From Halorubrum sp. SD626R (GTDB lineage: Archaea; Halobacteriota; Halobacteria; Halobacteriales; Haloferacaceae), in assembly GCF_001261915.1 (NCBI RefSeq), contig NZ_CVRT01000077.1, positions 1 through 58,809 on the forward strand: a DNA stretch of 58,809 nt, in the 5' to 3' direction. Below the pieces are notes generated by a model. The model searched no databases and had not been told where the DNA came from. It worked only from the letters and a program-made list of their open reading frames with translations. How positions within the stretch are numbered: the stretch's first letter is position 1; each line of letters starts with the position of its first letter. This document shows, piece after piece, positions 48,990 to 58,157 of this stretch. The position numbers and the translations under genes are program-made.

Positions 48990-51673
48990 ACTTCGACCGA
49001 ATCCGCCTCTCGAACTTCAAGCCGTACGGCGACGCCGACCTCCGGCTGACGGAGGGCGTCACGGTCATCCACGGGCTCAACGGCAGCGGCAAGTCGTCGC
49101 TGCTGGAGGCCTGCTTCTTCGCGCTGTACGGGTCGAAGGCGCTCGACGGTACCCTCGACGACGTCGTCACGAAGGGCGAGGAGGAGACGGAGGTCGAACT
49201 GTGGTTCACCCACGACGGGGCGTCGTACCGCATCGAGCGCCGGCTCCGGGTGTACGACGACCGGGTCGACCACCAGTGCACGCTCGAATCGACCGACGGG
49301 AGCGACGTGAGTCGCGACGGCGCGCGGGCCGTGCGCGAGTTCGTCACCGAGCTCCTCCGGATGGACGCCGAGGCGTTCGTCGGCTGCGCGTACGTCAGGC
49401 AGGGCGAAGTGAACGAGCTGATCGACGCCACGCCGCGGGAGCGGCAGGACACGATCGACGACCTGCTCCAGCTCGGGAAGCTGGAGGAGTACCGCGAGCG
49501 CGCCGGCGACGCGCGGCTCGGCGTCGAGGACGTGCTGGGGAACCGCCGCGGCCGGCTCGACCAGCTCGACGAGCAGATCGAGGCGAAGGAGGATCGCGAC
49601 CTCCACGAGCGGCTCAACGGGCTCGAAAGCGACCTCTCGGAGGTCACCGACGAGATCGACCGCTACGAGGACCAGCGCGAGCGGGCGAAGGAGACGCGCG
49701 AGGCGGCGGCGGAGACGCTCGAGACTCACGCCGAGAAGCGCGAGGAGCTGGAGTCGGTCAAAGCCGAGATCAGCGAGATCGAAGCGGCGATCCGCGAGGC
49801 CGAGCGCGAGCGCGACGAGCACCGCGACGCGGTTCGGGAGGCACGCGAGCGGATCGCGGAGGTCGAGGCCGCGATCGACGACCGGCTCGACGACGCGGGC
49901 CTCGACGCGGCCGAGGGGGACGCGATCGCGGCCCGCCGTGAGGCGCTCGACGACCGCGAAGCGGAACTCCGCGAGGAGCTCGACGACGAGCGGGTGAGCG
50001 CCGAGGCGTTCCGGAACCAGGCGACGAACCTCGCCGGAAAGGCCGACGACCTCGCCGACCGCGCCGCGGAGCTGGAGTCGGCGGCCGACGACCTCGCCGA
50101 CGAGGCCGAGGCGGCCGCCGAGGCGGCCGACGAGCGTGAGTCCTCGGTCCGGGAGCTCCGCGAGGAGGCCGAGGGGCTCCGCGAGCGGTTCGCGACCGCC
50201 GACGTCGACCGCGACGGCGTCGCCGACGAGCGCGAGGCGCTCCGGGAACGGCGGGGCGAGGTCCGCGAGCGGGTCGCGGAGCTGTCGGCGGAGCTGAAGA
50301 ACGCCCGGGAGCGCGTGGAGGAGGCGGAGGCGCTGCTCGCGGCGGGGAAATGTCCCGAGTGCGGCCAGCCGGTCGAGGACTCGCCGCACGCGACCGGGAT
50401 CGAGGACGACCGCGAGCGCGTCGACGAGCTCGAAGGCGAGCTGGCGGCGGCCCGCGAACGCGAGGCGGAACTCGACGAGCGGATCGAGGACCTAGACGGC
50501 CTCGCGGCGGCCGCGGACCGGATCGACGAGATCGAGGAGCGGGTCGAGACGCTCGAAGAGCGGGTGGAAGAGAAGCGCGAGACGGCCGAAGCGAAGCGAG
50601 AGGCCGCGACCGAGAAGCGCGAGCAGGCCGAGGCGAAGCGCGCGGAGGCGGAAGAGACCCGCGAGGTCGCCGCCGAGAAGCGCGAACAGGCCGAGTCGAC
50701 CGGGGGCAGGGTGTCTGAGCTCGAAGAGGCGCTCGCCGAGGTCGACGACGCGCGGGAGGTGGTCGACGCGGTCGAGGAGCGGACGGAGGCCATCGCCGAC
50801 GCCGAGGCGGAGATCGAACGCCGCCGCGAGAAGCGGGAGAGCCTGAGAGAGGTGAACGACGAGCGGCGCGACCGGCTCGCCGACAAGCGCGAGCGCCGCG
50901 ACGAGCTCGCCGACGCGGTCGACGAGGACGCGGTCGAGGCGGCGAGGGAGAAGAAGGAGCGGGCCGAGGAGTACCTCGAGGAGGTCGAGGACGAACTCGA
51001 CCGACTCGACGAGCGACGAACGGAACTCCAGAACGCGATCGGCAGCGTCAACGGCGAGATCCGGGAGCTGGAGGCCCTCCGTGGAGAGCGCGCGGAGCTG
51101 GCCGACACCGTCGAGGCGATCGAGGGGCTCCACGGGGAGACGAGCGAGCTGGAGGCGATGTACGGCGACCTCCGCGCGGAGCTCCGCCAGCGCAACGTCG
51201 CTGAGCTGGAACGCACCCTCAACGAGACGTTCGAGCTGGTGTACGGCAACGACGCCTACTCGCACATCGAGCTCGACGGCGAGTACGCGCTCACCGTCTA
51301 CCAGAAGGACGGCGAGGCGCTCGACCCCGAGCAGCTCTCTGGGGGCGAACGCGCCCTGTTCAACCTCTCGCTGCGCTGTGCGATCTACCGGCTGCTCTCC
51401 GAGGGGATCGAGGGCGCGGCGCCGACCCCGCCGCTCATCCTCGACGAGCCGACCGTCTTCCTCGACTCGGGCCACGTCTCGCGGCTCGTCCGGCTCGTCG
51501 AGGAGATGCGGGGCTTCGGCGTGGAGCAGATCCTCATCGTCAGCCACGACGACGAGCTGGTGGGCGCGGCCGACGAGCTGGTCACCGTCGAGAAGGAGCC
51601 GCGGTCGAACCGCTCGACGGTCCGCCGCGCCGACGCCGCCGAGCTCGACGTCGCGTCGCTCGCGGACGACTGA
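48986..51673 (+). CDS. rad50: DNA repair ATPase Rad50
   Basis: 895 residues, GTG start. The N-terminal Walker A is GLNGSGKSSLLEACFFALYG (about 28-47); the middle is a long antiparallel coiled coil interrupted by the zinc hook KCPECGQPVEDS (about 455-466); the C-terminal half has the LSGGERALFNLSLRCAIY signature, Walker B LIFDEPT-like LILDEPTVFLD and the HDDEL switch. It is an SMC-like ATPase that tethers DNA ends with Mre11. The length matches haloarchaeal Rad50 (about 890-910). Its stop is 4 nt from the stop of the convergent gene at 51678. Confidence 0.95.
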   Translation: MNFDRIRLSNFKPYGDADLRLTEGVTVIHGLNGSGKSSLLEACFFALYGSKALDGTLDDVVTKGEEETEVELWFTHDGASYRIERRLRVYDDRVDHQCTLESTDGSDVSRDGARAVREFVTELLRMDAEAFVGCAYVRQGEVNELIDATPRERQDTIDDLLQLGKLEEYRERAGDARLGVEDVLGNRRGRLDQLDEQIEAKEDRDLHERLNGLESDLSEVTDEIDRYEDQRERAKETREAAAETLETHAEKREELESVKAEISEIEAAIREAERERDEHRDAVREARERIAEVEAAIDDRLDDAGLDAAEGDAIAARREALDDREAELREELDDERVSAEAFRNQATNLAGKADDLADRAAELESAADDLADEAEAAAEAADERESSVRELREEAEGLRERFATADVDRDGVADEREALRERRGEVRERVAELSAELKNARERVEEAEALLAAGKCPECGQPVEDSPHATGIEDDRERVDELEGELAAAREREAELDERIEDLDGLAAAADRIDEIEERVETLEERVEEKRETAEAKREAATEKREQAEAKRAEAEETREVAAEKREQAESTGGRVSELEEALAEVDDAREVVDAVEERTEAIADAEAEIERRREKRESLREVNDERRDRLADKRERRDELADAVDEDAVEAAREKKERAEEYLEEVEDELDRLDERRTELQNAIGSVNGEIRELEALRGERAELADTVEAIEGLHGETSELEAMYGDLRAELRQRNVAELERTLNETFELVYGNDAYSHIELDGEYALTVYQKDGEALDPEQLSGGERALFNLSLRCAIYRLLSEGIEGAAPTPPLILDEPTVFLDSGHVSRLVRLVEEMRGFGVEQILIVSHDDELVGAADELVTVEKEPRSNRSTVRRADAAELDVASLADD

Positions 51674-51677
51674 CGCG

Positions 51678-52151
51678 TTACTCCTCGTCGCGGTCGTCGT
51701 CGTCGCCTTCCCCGGCGACGCCCACGGACCCGTCCCGCAGGAGATCGAGCGCCTCGCTCGCCGCGTCCGCGGCCGCGTACCCCCGCCGGCCGGCGACTTC
51801 CACCTCGTCGATCAGTCCGGCGGCGCGGAGTTCGGTGACCGTCCCGTGGAGGTCGGACTCGCACATGTCGGCCGCGTCGAGCAGGTCGATCACGGCGAGC
51901 GGCCCCTCGTCGACGACCACCGCGAGCAGGCCGAGCGACCGGTCGTCGTGGACCGCGCGCATCGTCCGTCGGACCGGCTCGGGGATCCCGGAGGCCGCGG
52001 TCGCGAGCGGCGGCTCGCCGTCGACGACACTGAGCTCGTCGTTGGCGACGTGGCGCTCCGCGCCCGTGGCCGGGTCGCGGACCCGGCTCGACTCCGCGGA
52101 GCGCTTCACGAGGAGGTACGTGTCACCGTCGGCGTCGCGGACCGTCTGCAT
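51678..52151 (-). CDS. HTH protein of haloarchaeal family (DUF7346-like)
   Basis: 157 residues beginning MQTVRDADGDTYLLVKRS. The first half is a small beta-rich sensor-like segment; about 75-140 form a winged helix (LGLLAVVVDEGPLAVIDLLDAADMCESDLHGTVTELRAAGLIDEVE). A disordered Asp/Glu tail ends the protein. I recall haloarchaeal DUF7346 for this pattern. The extended in-frame reading upstream is Arg/Pro-rich, so the Met at 52151 was used. Its stop lies 4 nt from the rad50 stop, in tail-to-tail orientation. Confidence 0.72.
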   Translation of the reverse strand: MQTVRDADGDTYLLVKRSAESSRVRDPATGAERHVANDELSVVDGEPPLATAASGIPEPVRRTMRAVHDDRSLGLLAVVVDEGPLAVIDLLDAADMCESDLHGTVTELRAAGLIDEVEVAGRRGYAAADAASEALDLLRDGSVGVAGEGDDDDRDEE

Positions 52152-52177
52152 GGTCGAAGGAGCGGGGTCACCGGGTA

Positions 52178-52609
52178 TCACGTTTTCGGGGGCGCGGGGT
52201 CGTCGCCCGCGGGAGCGGAATCGTCGCCCGCGGGAACCGAACCATCGTTGTCGTCGTTCGCTGCCGACTCGTCCCGCGAGCGCCGCCAGGCGCGGTACGT
52301 CTGGTACGTCCGAACGCCGGCGAGGAGCCCGATAGCGAACAGGCCCGCGCCGATCCGCGCCCGTCCCTGGAAGAACCACAGCATCGGGCCGAGCGAGACG
52401 AGGAGCACCGCGGCGTTGGCGTAGATGACGGCGGCGACGAACGCGCGGAGGGTGTCGGGATCGACGTCGCTCGCGCCCTCGAAGTCGCCGCCGTCGTCGA
52501 ACGTCTTCACGGAGGGCGCTTTCGGGATGTCCGGGGTCATCTCCCGCTCGGCGTCGGAGCTCTCGCCGAAGGAGACCTCGCCCTCGTCGTCCTCGTCGAG
52601 ACTGAACAC
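52178..52609 (-). CDS. Small two-helix membrane protein (DUF7322-like)
   Basis: 143 residues with a GTG start (FSLDEDDEGEVSFGES). Two hydrophobic segments, about 62-80 (AFVAAVIYANAAVLLVSLGP) and about 90-105 (RIGAGLFAIGLLAGVR), lie between acidic cytosolic tails. I recall this as a haloarchaeal DUF7322 protein, often near polB. The longer in-frame reading upstream is Arg-rich and not coding. The C-terminus is a Ser/Asp/Pro repeat. Function unknown. Confidence 0.68.
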   Translation of the reverse strand: MFSLDEDDEGEVSFGESSDAEREMTPDIPKAPSVKTFDDGGDFEGASDVDPDTLRAFVAAVIYANAAVLLVSLGPMLWFFQGRARIGAGLFAIGLLAGVRTYQTYRAWRRSRDESAANDDNDGSVPAGDDSAPAGDDPAPPKT

Positions 52610-52727
52610 GACCGCTCGTAGGCGGGGGCGGGTCAAAGGGGTTCCGTCCGGTCGGCGTCGAGGCGTCGCGAGGAGAGTCGGCGTCGCGGCGCCGAACCGG
52701 AGACGGACGCGAAGCTGGGCCGCCCCG

Positions 52728-52901
52728 TCAGACAGCGTCGGCGAGCCGGACCGTTCGGCTCGCCTCGACCCACGCGAGGGGGTTCGCGGCGTCGAACAAC
52801 ACCACGTTCCCGTCGTCCTCGTACGCCTCCACCTCGGCGTCGACCGCGTCGCGACCGGCCGGGCGAGACACCCTGGGTTCCGAACGTGGGTCGGATGACA
52901 T
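52728..52901 (-). CDS. Microprotein, 57 aa (DUF7331-like)
   Basis: 57 residues, MSSDPRSEPRVSRPAGRDAVDAE followed by a conserved-looking VEAYEDDGNVVLFDAANPLAWVEAS. Short haloarchaeal proteins with this pattern are, as I recall, named DUF7331; function unknown. An upstream Met (52925) would add eight residues, but a minus-strand TATA-like CATTTAATG (52923-52931) is 26 nt before the Met at 52901, so the shorter start is preferred. Confidence 0.68.
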   Translation of the reverse strand: MSSDPRSEPRVSRPAGRDAVDAEVEAYEDDGNVVLFDAANPLAWVEASRTVRLADAV

Positions 52902-52922
52902 GAACCGTGGTAAGTCATCACA

Positions 52923-52931
52923 CATTAAATG
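52923..52931 (-). promoter_or_regulatory. TATA-like element, microprotein gene 52901
   Basis: CATTTAATG on the minus strand about 26 nt before the start codon; the element excludes the alternative upstream Met as a start. Confidence 0.5.
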
Positions 52932-52972
52932 CCTTTCCGTGGCGGGACTCCTCGCCGCACCCGAAAGCCGAG

Positions 52973-52980
52973 TTTTTTAG
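52973..52980 (+). promoter_or_regulatory. TATA-like element, polB
   Basis: TTTTTTAG centred about 28 nt before the ATG at 53004; leaderless start predicted. Confidence 0.5.
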
Positions 52981-53003
52981 CCCGGTGCCGTCGAATAGCG
53001 GAT

Positions 53004-56000
53004 ATGACTCAGTCGGGGCTGTCGGACTTCTCGTCGGGCGCGGACGCGGACGGCGAGGGGAGCGACAGCACGGAAACCGAACGGGAGGACCTCGCCGCGC
53101 AGGAGGCGGCGGTCGTCGCCGGCGGCGGCCGCGGCCGCGTCAGCGACGTGGTCGACGTCGACGAGGCGAAGTTCCCGGCGTCAACCGGGACCGTCGAGCT
53201 GATGATCACCCAGATCGACTACGCCGTCGAGGGATACGGGAGCGACGAGTACCCCGTCGTCCACGTCTTCGGTCGGCGGCCGGCCGAGGACGTCGACGGC
53301 GACGTCGAGCACGACGTCCGCGAGCACGTCCGCGTGCTGGGCGTCGAGCCGTACTTCTACGTCCCGACCGCCGACCTCGACCGCGACCCGGTCGAGGCGT
53401 ACGACGTGGTGATCGGCACCCGGGAGGAGGGCCCGGACGGCGAGCCGTACGAGAGCATCCGCGGCGAGCCGCTCACCCGGATCGTCACCCGGACCCCGCG
53501 CGACGTCGGGAACATCCGCGACGACTTCGAGACTAGCTTCGAGGCTGACATCCTCTTCCCGAACCGGTTCCTCATCGATAACGGACTCAACGGCGGGCTC
53601 CGGGTCGAGGAGCGCCGGCTCGACGACGGCTCGGGGACGATACAGGTCCACGAAGGGCAGTTAGAGCCCGCCGACGTCGACGCCGACCTGCGCGTGAACA
53701 CCTTCGACATCGAGGTTGACGACCGCCGAGGGTTCCCCGAGGACGGCGAGGAGCCGATCATCTGTCTCACGAGCCACGACTCGTACGACGACGAGTACGT
53801 CGTCTGGCTGTACGACGCCCCGGAGGCCGATATCCCCCCGCCCGAGGACCTCCCCGAGTACGAGGGGATCGTCGGCGACGGCGAGGCGCTCGACTTCGAG
53901 GTCCGCACGTTCGAGGCGGAGGCCGCGATGCTCGACGCGTTCGTCGAGTACATCGACGAGACGGACCCCGACCTGCTGACGGGGTGGAACTTCGAGGACT
54001 TCGACGCGCCGTACGTCCTCGACCGGTTGGAGGTGCTCGACGACGGCAGTCAGTACGACCTCTCCGTCGACCGCCTCTCGCGGATCGGCGAGGTGTGGCG
54101 CTCGGGCTGGGGGGGTCCAGACATCAAGGGTCGGGTCGTCTTCGACCTGCTGTACGCGTACAAGCGGACGATGTTCACCGAGCTGGAGTCGTACCGGCTC
54201 GACGCCGTCGGCGAGCGCGAGCTCGGCGTCGGCAAGGAGCGCTACACGGGCGACATCGGCGACCTCTGGGAGCAGGACCCCGAGCGCCTCCTGGAGTACA
54301 GCATCCGCGACGTGGAGCTGTGCGTCGAGATCGACCGGAAGCAGGACGTGATCGCCTTCTGGGACGAGGTGCGGACCTTCGTCGGCTGTAAGATCGAGGA
54401 CGCGCCGACCCCCGGTGACACCGTCGACATGTACGTCCTCCACAAGGCGTTCGGGAAGTTCGCGCTCCCGACGAAGGGCCAACAGGAGTCGGAGGATTTC
54501 GAGGGCGGCGCCGTCTTCGACCCGATCACGGGCGTCAAGGAGATGGTAACTGTTCAAGACTTGAAAAGCCTCTACCCGATGTGTATGGTGACGATCAACG
54601 CCGGCCCGGAGACGAAGGTCGATCCCGACGAGTACGACGACGAGACGTACGTCGCGCCCAACGGGACCCACTTCCGGAAGGAGCCTGACGGGATCATGCG
54701 CGAGATGGTCGACGAGCTCCTCTCCGAGCGCGAGGAGAAGAAGGCGCTCCGGAACGACCACGACCCCGGGACCGAACCGTACGAGCAGTACGACCGACAG
54801 CAGGCTTCTGTCAAAGTTATTATGAACTGCTTCACGCCGGATACCGAGGTCGTAACTCCCGACGGCGTTCGGTCGATCACCGACTTGGAGGTCGGCGACG
54901 CCGTGTACTCGCTCGACCCCGATACGGAGGAGATGGAGCTGAAGACCGTCGAAGAGACCCACGCGTACCCGGACTACCGAGACGAACTCGTCGACATCGA
55001 GACGTCGAAGATCGACTTCCGGGTGACGCCGAACCACCGGATGCTCGTCCGGAAGAACGAGACGAACGGGATCACCGAAGACGGGTACAGCTTCGTGGAG
55101 GCGGGCGACCTCGACCGGGCGACGAGCTACGAACTGCCCCACGATTGGGACGGACCGGACGGCGAACGGATCGACGAGGTCGACCTGACCGAACTCGCCG
55201 ACGGCGAGTACGAGGTGTGGGTCCGACCGAGCGTCCACGGCCACACGTTCACCGCCGAGCTCGGCTGGACGCCGCGGCATGTTCCGAAAGCCGACGTCGG
55301 CCAGACCGGATACGTGTTCACCGCCTCGGAGTTCGAGGAACACCGCGAGTACGTCGAGTCGGTGTGCGAGACGAGTTACGTCCACCGCGAGTCCGGACGG
55401 AAGTGGATTCCGCGGACCTACGACGGGGACGACTTCCTCGAACTGCTCGCGTGGTACGTCACGGAGGGGAACGTGTACACCTCCGAGGAGAAGCGGTTCG
55501 GCGACAACCTTCGCGGCTCCGCGACCACGATACAGATCGCGCAGGACGCCGTGGCAGACGGCGGCGACTCCGACCACGAGACGGTCGGCCGGCTCCTCGA
55601 TCGAATGGGACTGGACTACTACGTCGACGACCGCAGCTATCAGTTCACCTCGGGGCTGCTCGGGGATTTCCTCCGAGAGCGCTGCGGCGACGGGAGCTTC
55701 GAGAAACGGATCCCGGACCGCGTCTTCGAGGCGACACGTGCGCAGAAACGCGCGTTCCTGGAGACGCTGATCGACGGCGACGGGGACCGACAGACGGGGT
55801 CCTGGCGGTACACGACGTCGAGTGAGCGGCTCCGAGACGACGTGCTCCGCCTGTGTGCTCACCTCGGGATCACCGCGAGCTACAACCGCGACAGCGGGAG
55901 CTGGCGGATCTACGTCACGGAAGACGCGAAGAACACGCTTCGGATGGATCGGAGCGGAGCCCGGAGCGAAGCCGAAGACGGCGTCTACTGCGTGACTGTC

Positions 56001-57035
56001 GAAGATAACCACACGCTCCTCGCGGGGCGGAACGGGAAGTTCCAGTTCGTCGGACAGTCGCTATACGGCGTGACGGGGTGGGATCGGTTCCGCCTCTACG
56101 ACAAGGAGGGTGCCGCGGCCGTCACGGCGACCGGTCGGGAGGTCATCGACTTCACCGAGGAGGCGGCGGAGGAGCTCGACTACGAAGTCGCATACGGCGA
56201 CACCGATTCGGTTATGCTTTCGTTATCTGACATGTCGAAGGAGGAGGCGATCGAGACCTCCTTCGAGATAGAGGACCACATCAACGAGCGCTACGACGAC
56301 TTCGCGCGCGACGAGCTAAACGCCGAGTTCCACCGCTTCCAGATCGAGTTCGAGAAGCTCTACCGGCGGTTCTTCCAAGCGGGCAAGAAAAAGCGGTACG
56401 CGGGCCACATTGTCTGGAAAGAGGGGAAAGACGTCGACGACATCGACATCACCGGCTTCGAGTACAAGCGCTCGGACATCGCCGGGATCACGAAGGAGGT
56501 TCAGCAGAGCGTCATCGAGACGATCGTGACGGGCGACGACATCGACGAGGACATGCAGGAGGTGAAAGCGTACCTCGTGGACGTCATCGCGCGGGTGCTC
56601 GACGGCGACATGGACCTCAACGAGATCGGGATCCCGGGCGGGATCGGCAAGAAGCTGGACGCCTACGAGACGCCGACCGCGCAGGTCCGCGGCGCGAAGT
56701 ACGCCAACATGATGCTCGGGACCAACTTCGGGAGCGGGTCGAAGCCGAAGCGGCTCTACATCGAGAAGGTCCATCCCGACTTCTGGGCGCGGATGGAGGA
56801 CGAGGAGGGGCTCGACCCGCAGCGCGACGCCCTGTACGGGGAGTTCAAGCGCGACCCGGACGTGATCTGCTTCGAGTACGCCGACCAGGTCCCCGACGAG
56901 TTCGAGGTCGACTGGGAGAAGATGCTGGACAAGACCCTGAAAGGCCCCATCGAGCGCGTGATAGAGGCGCTCGGGATGTCCTGGGAGGAGGTCAAGACGG
57001 GCCAAGAGCAGACCGGGCTCGGCTCGTTCATGTGA
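53004..57035 (+). CDS. polB: DNA polymerase B (PolB1) precursor containing an intein
   Basis: 1343 residues, 933 after removal of the 410-residue intein. An acidic head (about 1-50) precedes the uracil-recognition/N-terminal domain. The proofreading domain has Exo I NTFDIEVDD, Exo II NFEDFDAPYV and Exo III YSIRDVELC. The polymerase has motif A DLKSLYP (about 519-525), motif B split by the intein (KVIMN then SLYG), and motif C YGDTDS (about 1064-1069). It replicates the chromosome with family D polymerase. Around all three motifs, codons are unusually AT-ending. The chosen ATG 28 nt from a TATA box is preferred to an upstream Met that would add 25 Arg-rich residues. Confidence 0.96.
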   Translation: MTQSGLSDFSSGADADGEGSDSTETEREDLAAQEAAVVAGGGRGRVSDVVDVDEAKFPASTGTVELMITQIDYAVEGYGSDEYPVVHVFGRRPAEDVDGDVEHDVREHVRVLGVEPYFYVPTADLDRDPVEAYDVVIGTREEGPDGEPYESIRGEPLTRIVTRTPRDVGNIRDDFETSFEADILFPNRFLIDNGLNGGLRVEERRLDDGSGTIQVHEGQLEPADVDADLRVNTFDIEVDDRRGFPEDGEEPIICLTSHDSYDDEYVVWLYDAPEADIPPPEDLPEYEGIVGDGEALDFEVRTFEAEAAMLDAFVEYIDETDPDLLTGWNFEDFDAPYVLDRLEVLDDGSQYDLSVDRLSRIGEVWRSGWGGPDIKGRVVFDLLYAYKRTMFTELESYRLDAVGERELGVGKERYTGDIGDLWEQDPERLLEYSIRDVELCVEIDRKQDVIAFWDEVRTFVGCKIEDAPTPGDTVDMYVLHKAFGKFALPTKGQQESEDFEGGAVFDPITGVKEMVTVQDLKSLYPMCMVTINAGPETKVDPDEYDDETYVAPNGTHFRKEPDGIMREMVDELLSEREEKKALRNDHDPGTEPYEQYDRQQASVKVIMNCFTPDTEVVTPDGVRSITDLEVGDAVYSLDPDTEEMELKTVEETHAYPDYRDELVDIETSKIDFRVTPNHRMLVRKNETNGITEDGYSFVEAGDLDRATSYELPHDWDGPDGERIDEVDLTELADGEYEVWVRPSVHGHTFTAELGWTPRHVPKADVGQTGYVFTASEFEEHREYVESVCETSYVHRESGRKWIPRTYDGDDFLELLAWYVTEGNVYTSEEKRFGDNLRGSATTIQIAQDAVADGGDSDHETVGRLLDRMGLDYYVDDRSYQFTSGLLGDFLRERCGDGSFEKRIPDRVFEATRAQKRAFLETLIDGDGDRQTGSWRYTTSSERLRDDVLRLCAHLGITASYNRDSGSWRIYVTEDAKNTLRMDRSGARSEAEDGVYCVTVEDNHTLLAGRNGKFQFVGQSLYGVTGWDRFRLYDKEGAAAVTATGREVIDFTEEAAEELDYEVAYGDTDSVMLSLSDMSKEEAIETSFEIEDHINERYDDFARDELNAEFHRFQIEFEKLYRRFFQAGKKKRYAGHIVWKEGKDVDDIDITGFEYKRSDIAGITKEVQQSVIETIVTGDDIDEDMQEVKAYLVDVIARVLDGDMDLNEIGIPGGIGKKLDAYETPTAQVRGAKYANMMLGTNFGSGSKPKRLYIEKVHPDFWARMEDEEGLDPQRDALYGEFKRDPDVICFEYADQVPDEFEVDWEKMLDKTLKGPIERVIEALGMSWEEVKTGQEQTGLGSFM
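54828..56057 (+). mobile_element. PolB intein with LAGLIDADG homing endonuclease domain
   Basis: 410 residues (609-1018 of the precursor), inserted between Asn and Ser of motif B (KVIMN / SLYG). It starts with Cys (CFTPDTEVVTP; block A) and block B is DFRVTPNHRMLV with the TxxH pair. Two LAGLIDADG-type helices are seen, LLAWYVTEGN and LIDGDG, each keeping its acidic residue, so the endonuclease may be active. Block F is VYCVTVEDNHTLLAG, followed by GKFQFVGQ. The last residue is Gln and the penultimate Gly, where most inteins end His-Asn; the downstream extein residue is Ser. Codon use is more AT-tolerant than in flanking polB. Confidence 0.95.
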
Positions 57036-57181
57036 CCGACGGCGAGGCGAAAGACCGGTCGTAGAAAGCAGTTTTCGATTGGAAGAAAATTTCTTGGTCG
57101 ATATGCGATTTTTGACGGGGAGATGCGTAACCATTAACCCCCTCAGCCACCACCGTAAACGTACGAGGCACGAGAATACAC

Positions 57182-58105
57182 ATGGCTACTCTCGAAATCA
57201 ACGATCTTCACGCACGAGTGGCGGAAGAGGGCGGCGAACGCATCCTTCGGGGGGTCGACCTGACCGTCGAGTCCGGGGACATCCACGCGCTGATGGGACC
57301 GAACGGCTCCGGGAAGTCGACGCTCGCGAAGGTCATCGCCGGCCACCCGGCGTACGAGGTCACCGGCGGCGAGATCCTGCTCCACCTCGACGAGGCGGAC
57401 GTCGACGACGTCGACGTCGACCTCGACGACGAGGACTACCACTGGGAGCTGCTGGAGCTAGAGCCGAACGAGCGCGCCGCGCTCGGCATCTTCCTCGGCT
57501 TCCAGTACCCGGCGGAGATCGAGGGCGTCACCATGACGAACTTCCTCCGACAGGCGCTCAACGCGAAGGCGGACGAGCGCGAGGAGCTGTTCGAGGACGA
57601 GGACGCCGAGGAGGTCGACGCGGACGACGACGACGAGGAGGGATACGAGACCTCCCCGATGGAGGGCCCCGCCGACGACGGCGAGATCGGCGTCGCCGAG
57701 TTCCAGCAGATCCTCTCGGAGAAGATGGAGCTGCTCGACATGGACGAGAAGTTCATGCAGCGGTACCTCAACGCCGGCTTCTCCGGCGGCGAGAAAAAGC
57801 AGAACGAGGTCCTGCAGGCCGCGATGTTAGAGCCCGCGGTCGCCGTGCTCGACGAGATCGACTCCGGGCTCGACATCGACCGGCTTCAGGACGTCTCGAA
57901 GGGGATCAACGCGCTCCGCGACGAACAGGGCACGGGCGTCCTCCAGATCACCCACTACCAGCGCATCCTCGACTACGTCGAGCCCGACCACGTCCACGTA
58001 ATGTTGGACGGCGAAGTCGTCAAGAGCGGCGGGGCGGAGCTCGCCGAGAAGCTCGAGGACAAGGGGTACGACTGGGTCCGCGAGGACGCGTTCGAGGCGG
58101 CGTAA
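57182..58105 (+). CDS. sufC: Fe-S cluster assembly ATPase SufC
   Basis: 307 residues, ABC-type ATPase. Walker A is [14 protein letters not shown] (about 39-52), the Q-loop [12 protein letters not shown] follows, the signature is [17 protein letters not shown], and Walker B is [16 protein letters not shown] with the SufC-specific DEIDSGLD. An acidic insertion of about 30 residues (near 139-170) lies between the helical subdomain and the signature. SufC powers cluster assembly on SufB/SufD. It is the first gene of a suf operon; sufB starts 52 nt later. Confidence 0.95.
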   Translation: MATLEINDLHARVAEEGGERILRGVDLTVESGDIHALMGPNGSGKSTLAKVIAGHPAYEVTGGEILLHLDEADVDDVDVDLDDEDYHWELLELEPNERAALGIFLGFQYPAEIEGVTMTNFLRQALNAKADEREELFEDEDAEEVDADDDDEEGYETSPMEGPADDGEIGVAEFQQILSEKMELLDMDEKFMQRYLNAGFSGGEKKQNEVLQAAMLEPAVAVLDEIDSGLDIDRLQDVSKGINALRDEQGTGVLQITHYQRILDYVEPDHVHVMLDGEVVKSGGAELAEKLEDKGYDWVREDAFEAA

Positions 58106-58157
58106 CCACAAATGGTCACGCAACAGGAATAAACGGGGCAACACGTAACACATTACC

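Noticed and set aside
53661..56012. 783-codon minus-strand frame within polB
   Set aside because: Antisense to polB exonuclease, polymerase and intein motifs; no domain of its own; a GC shadow.
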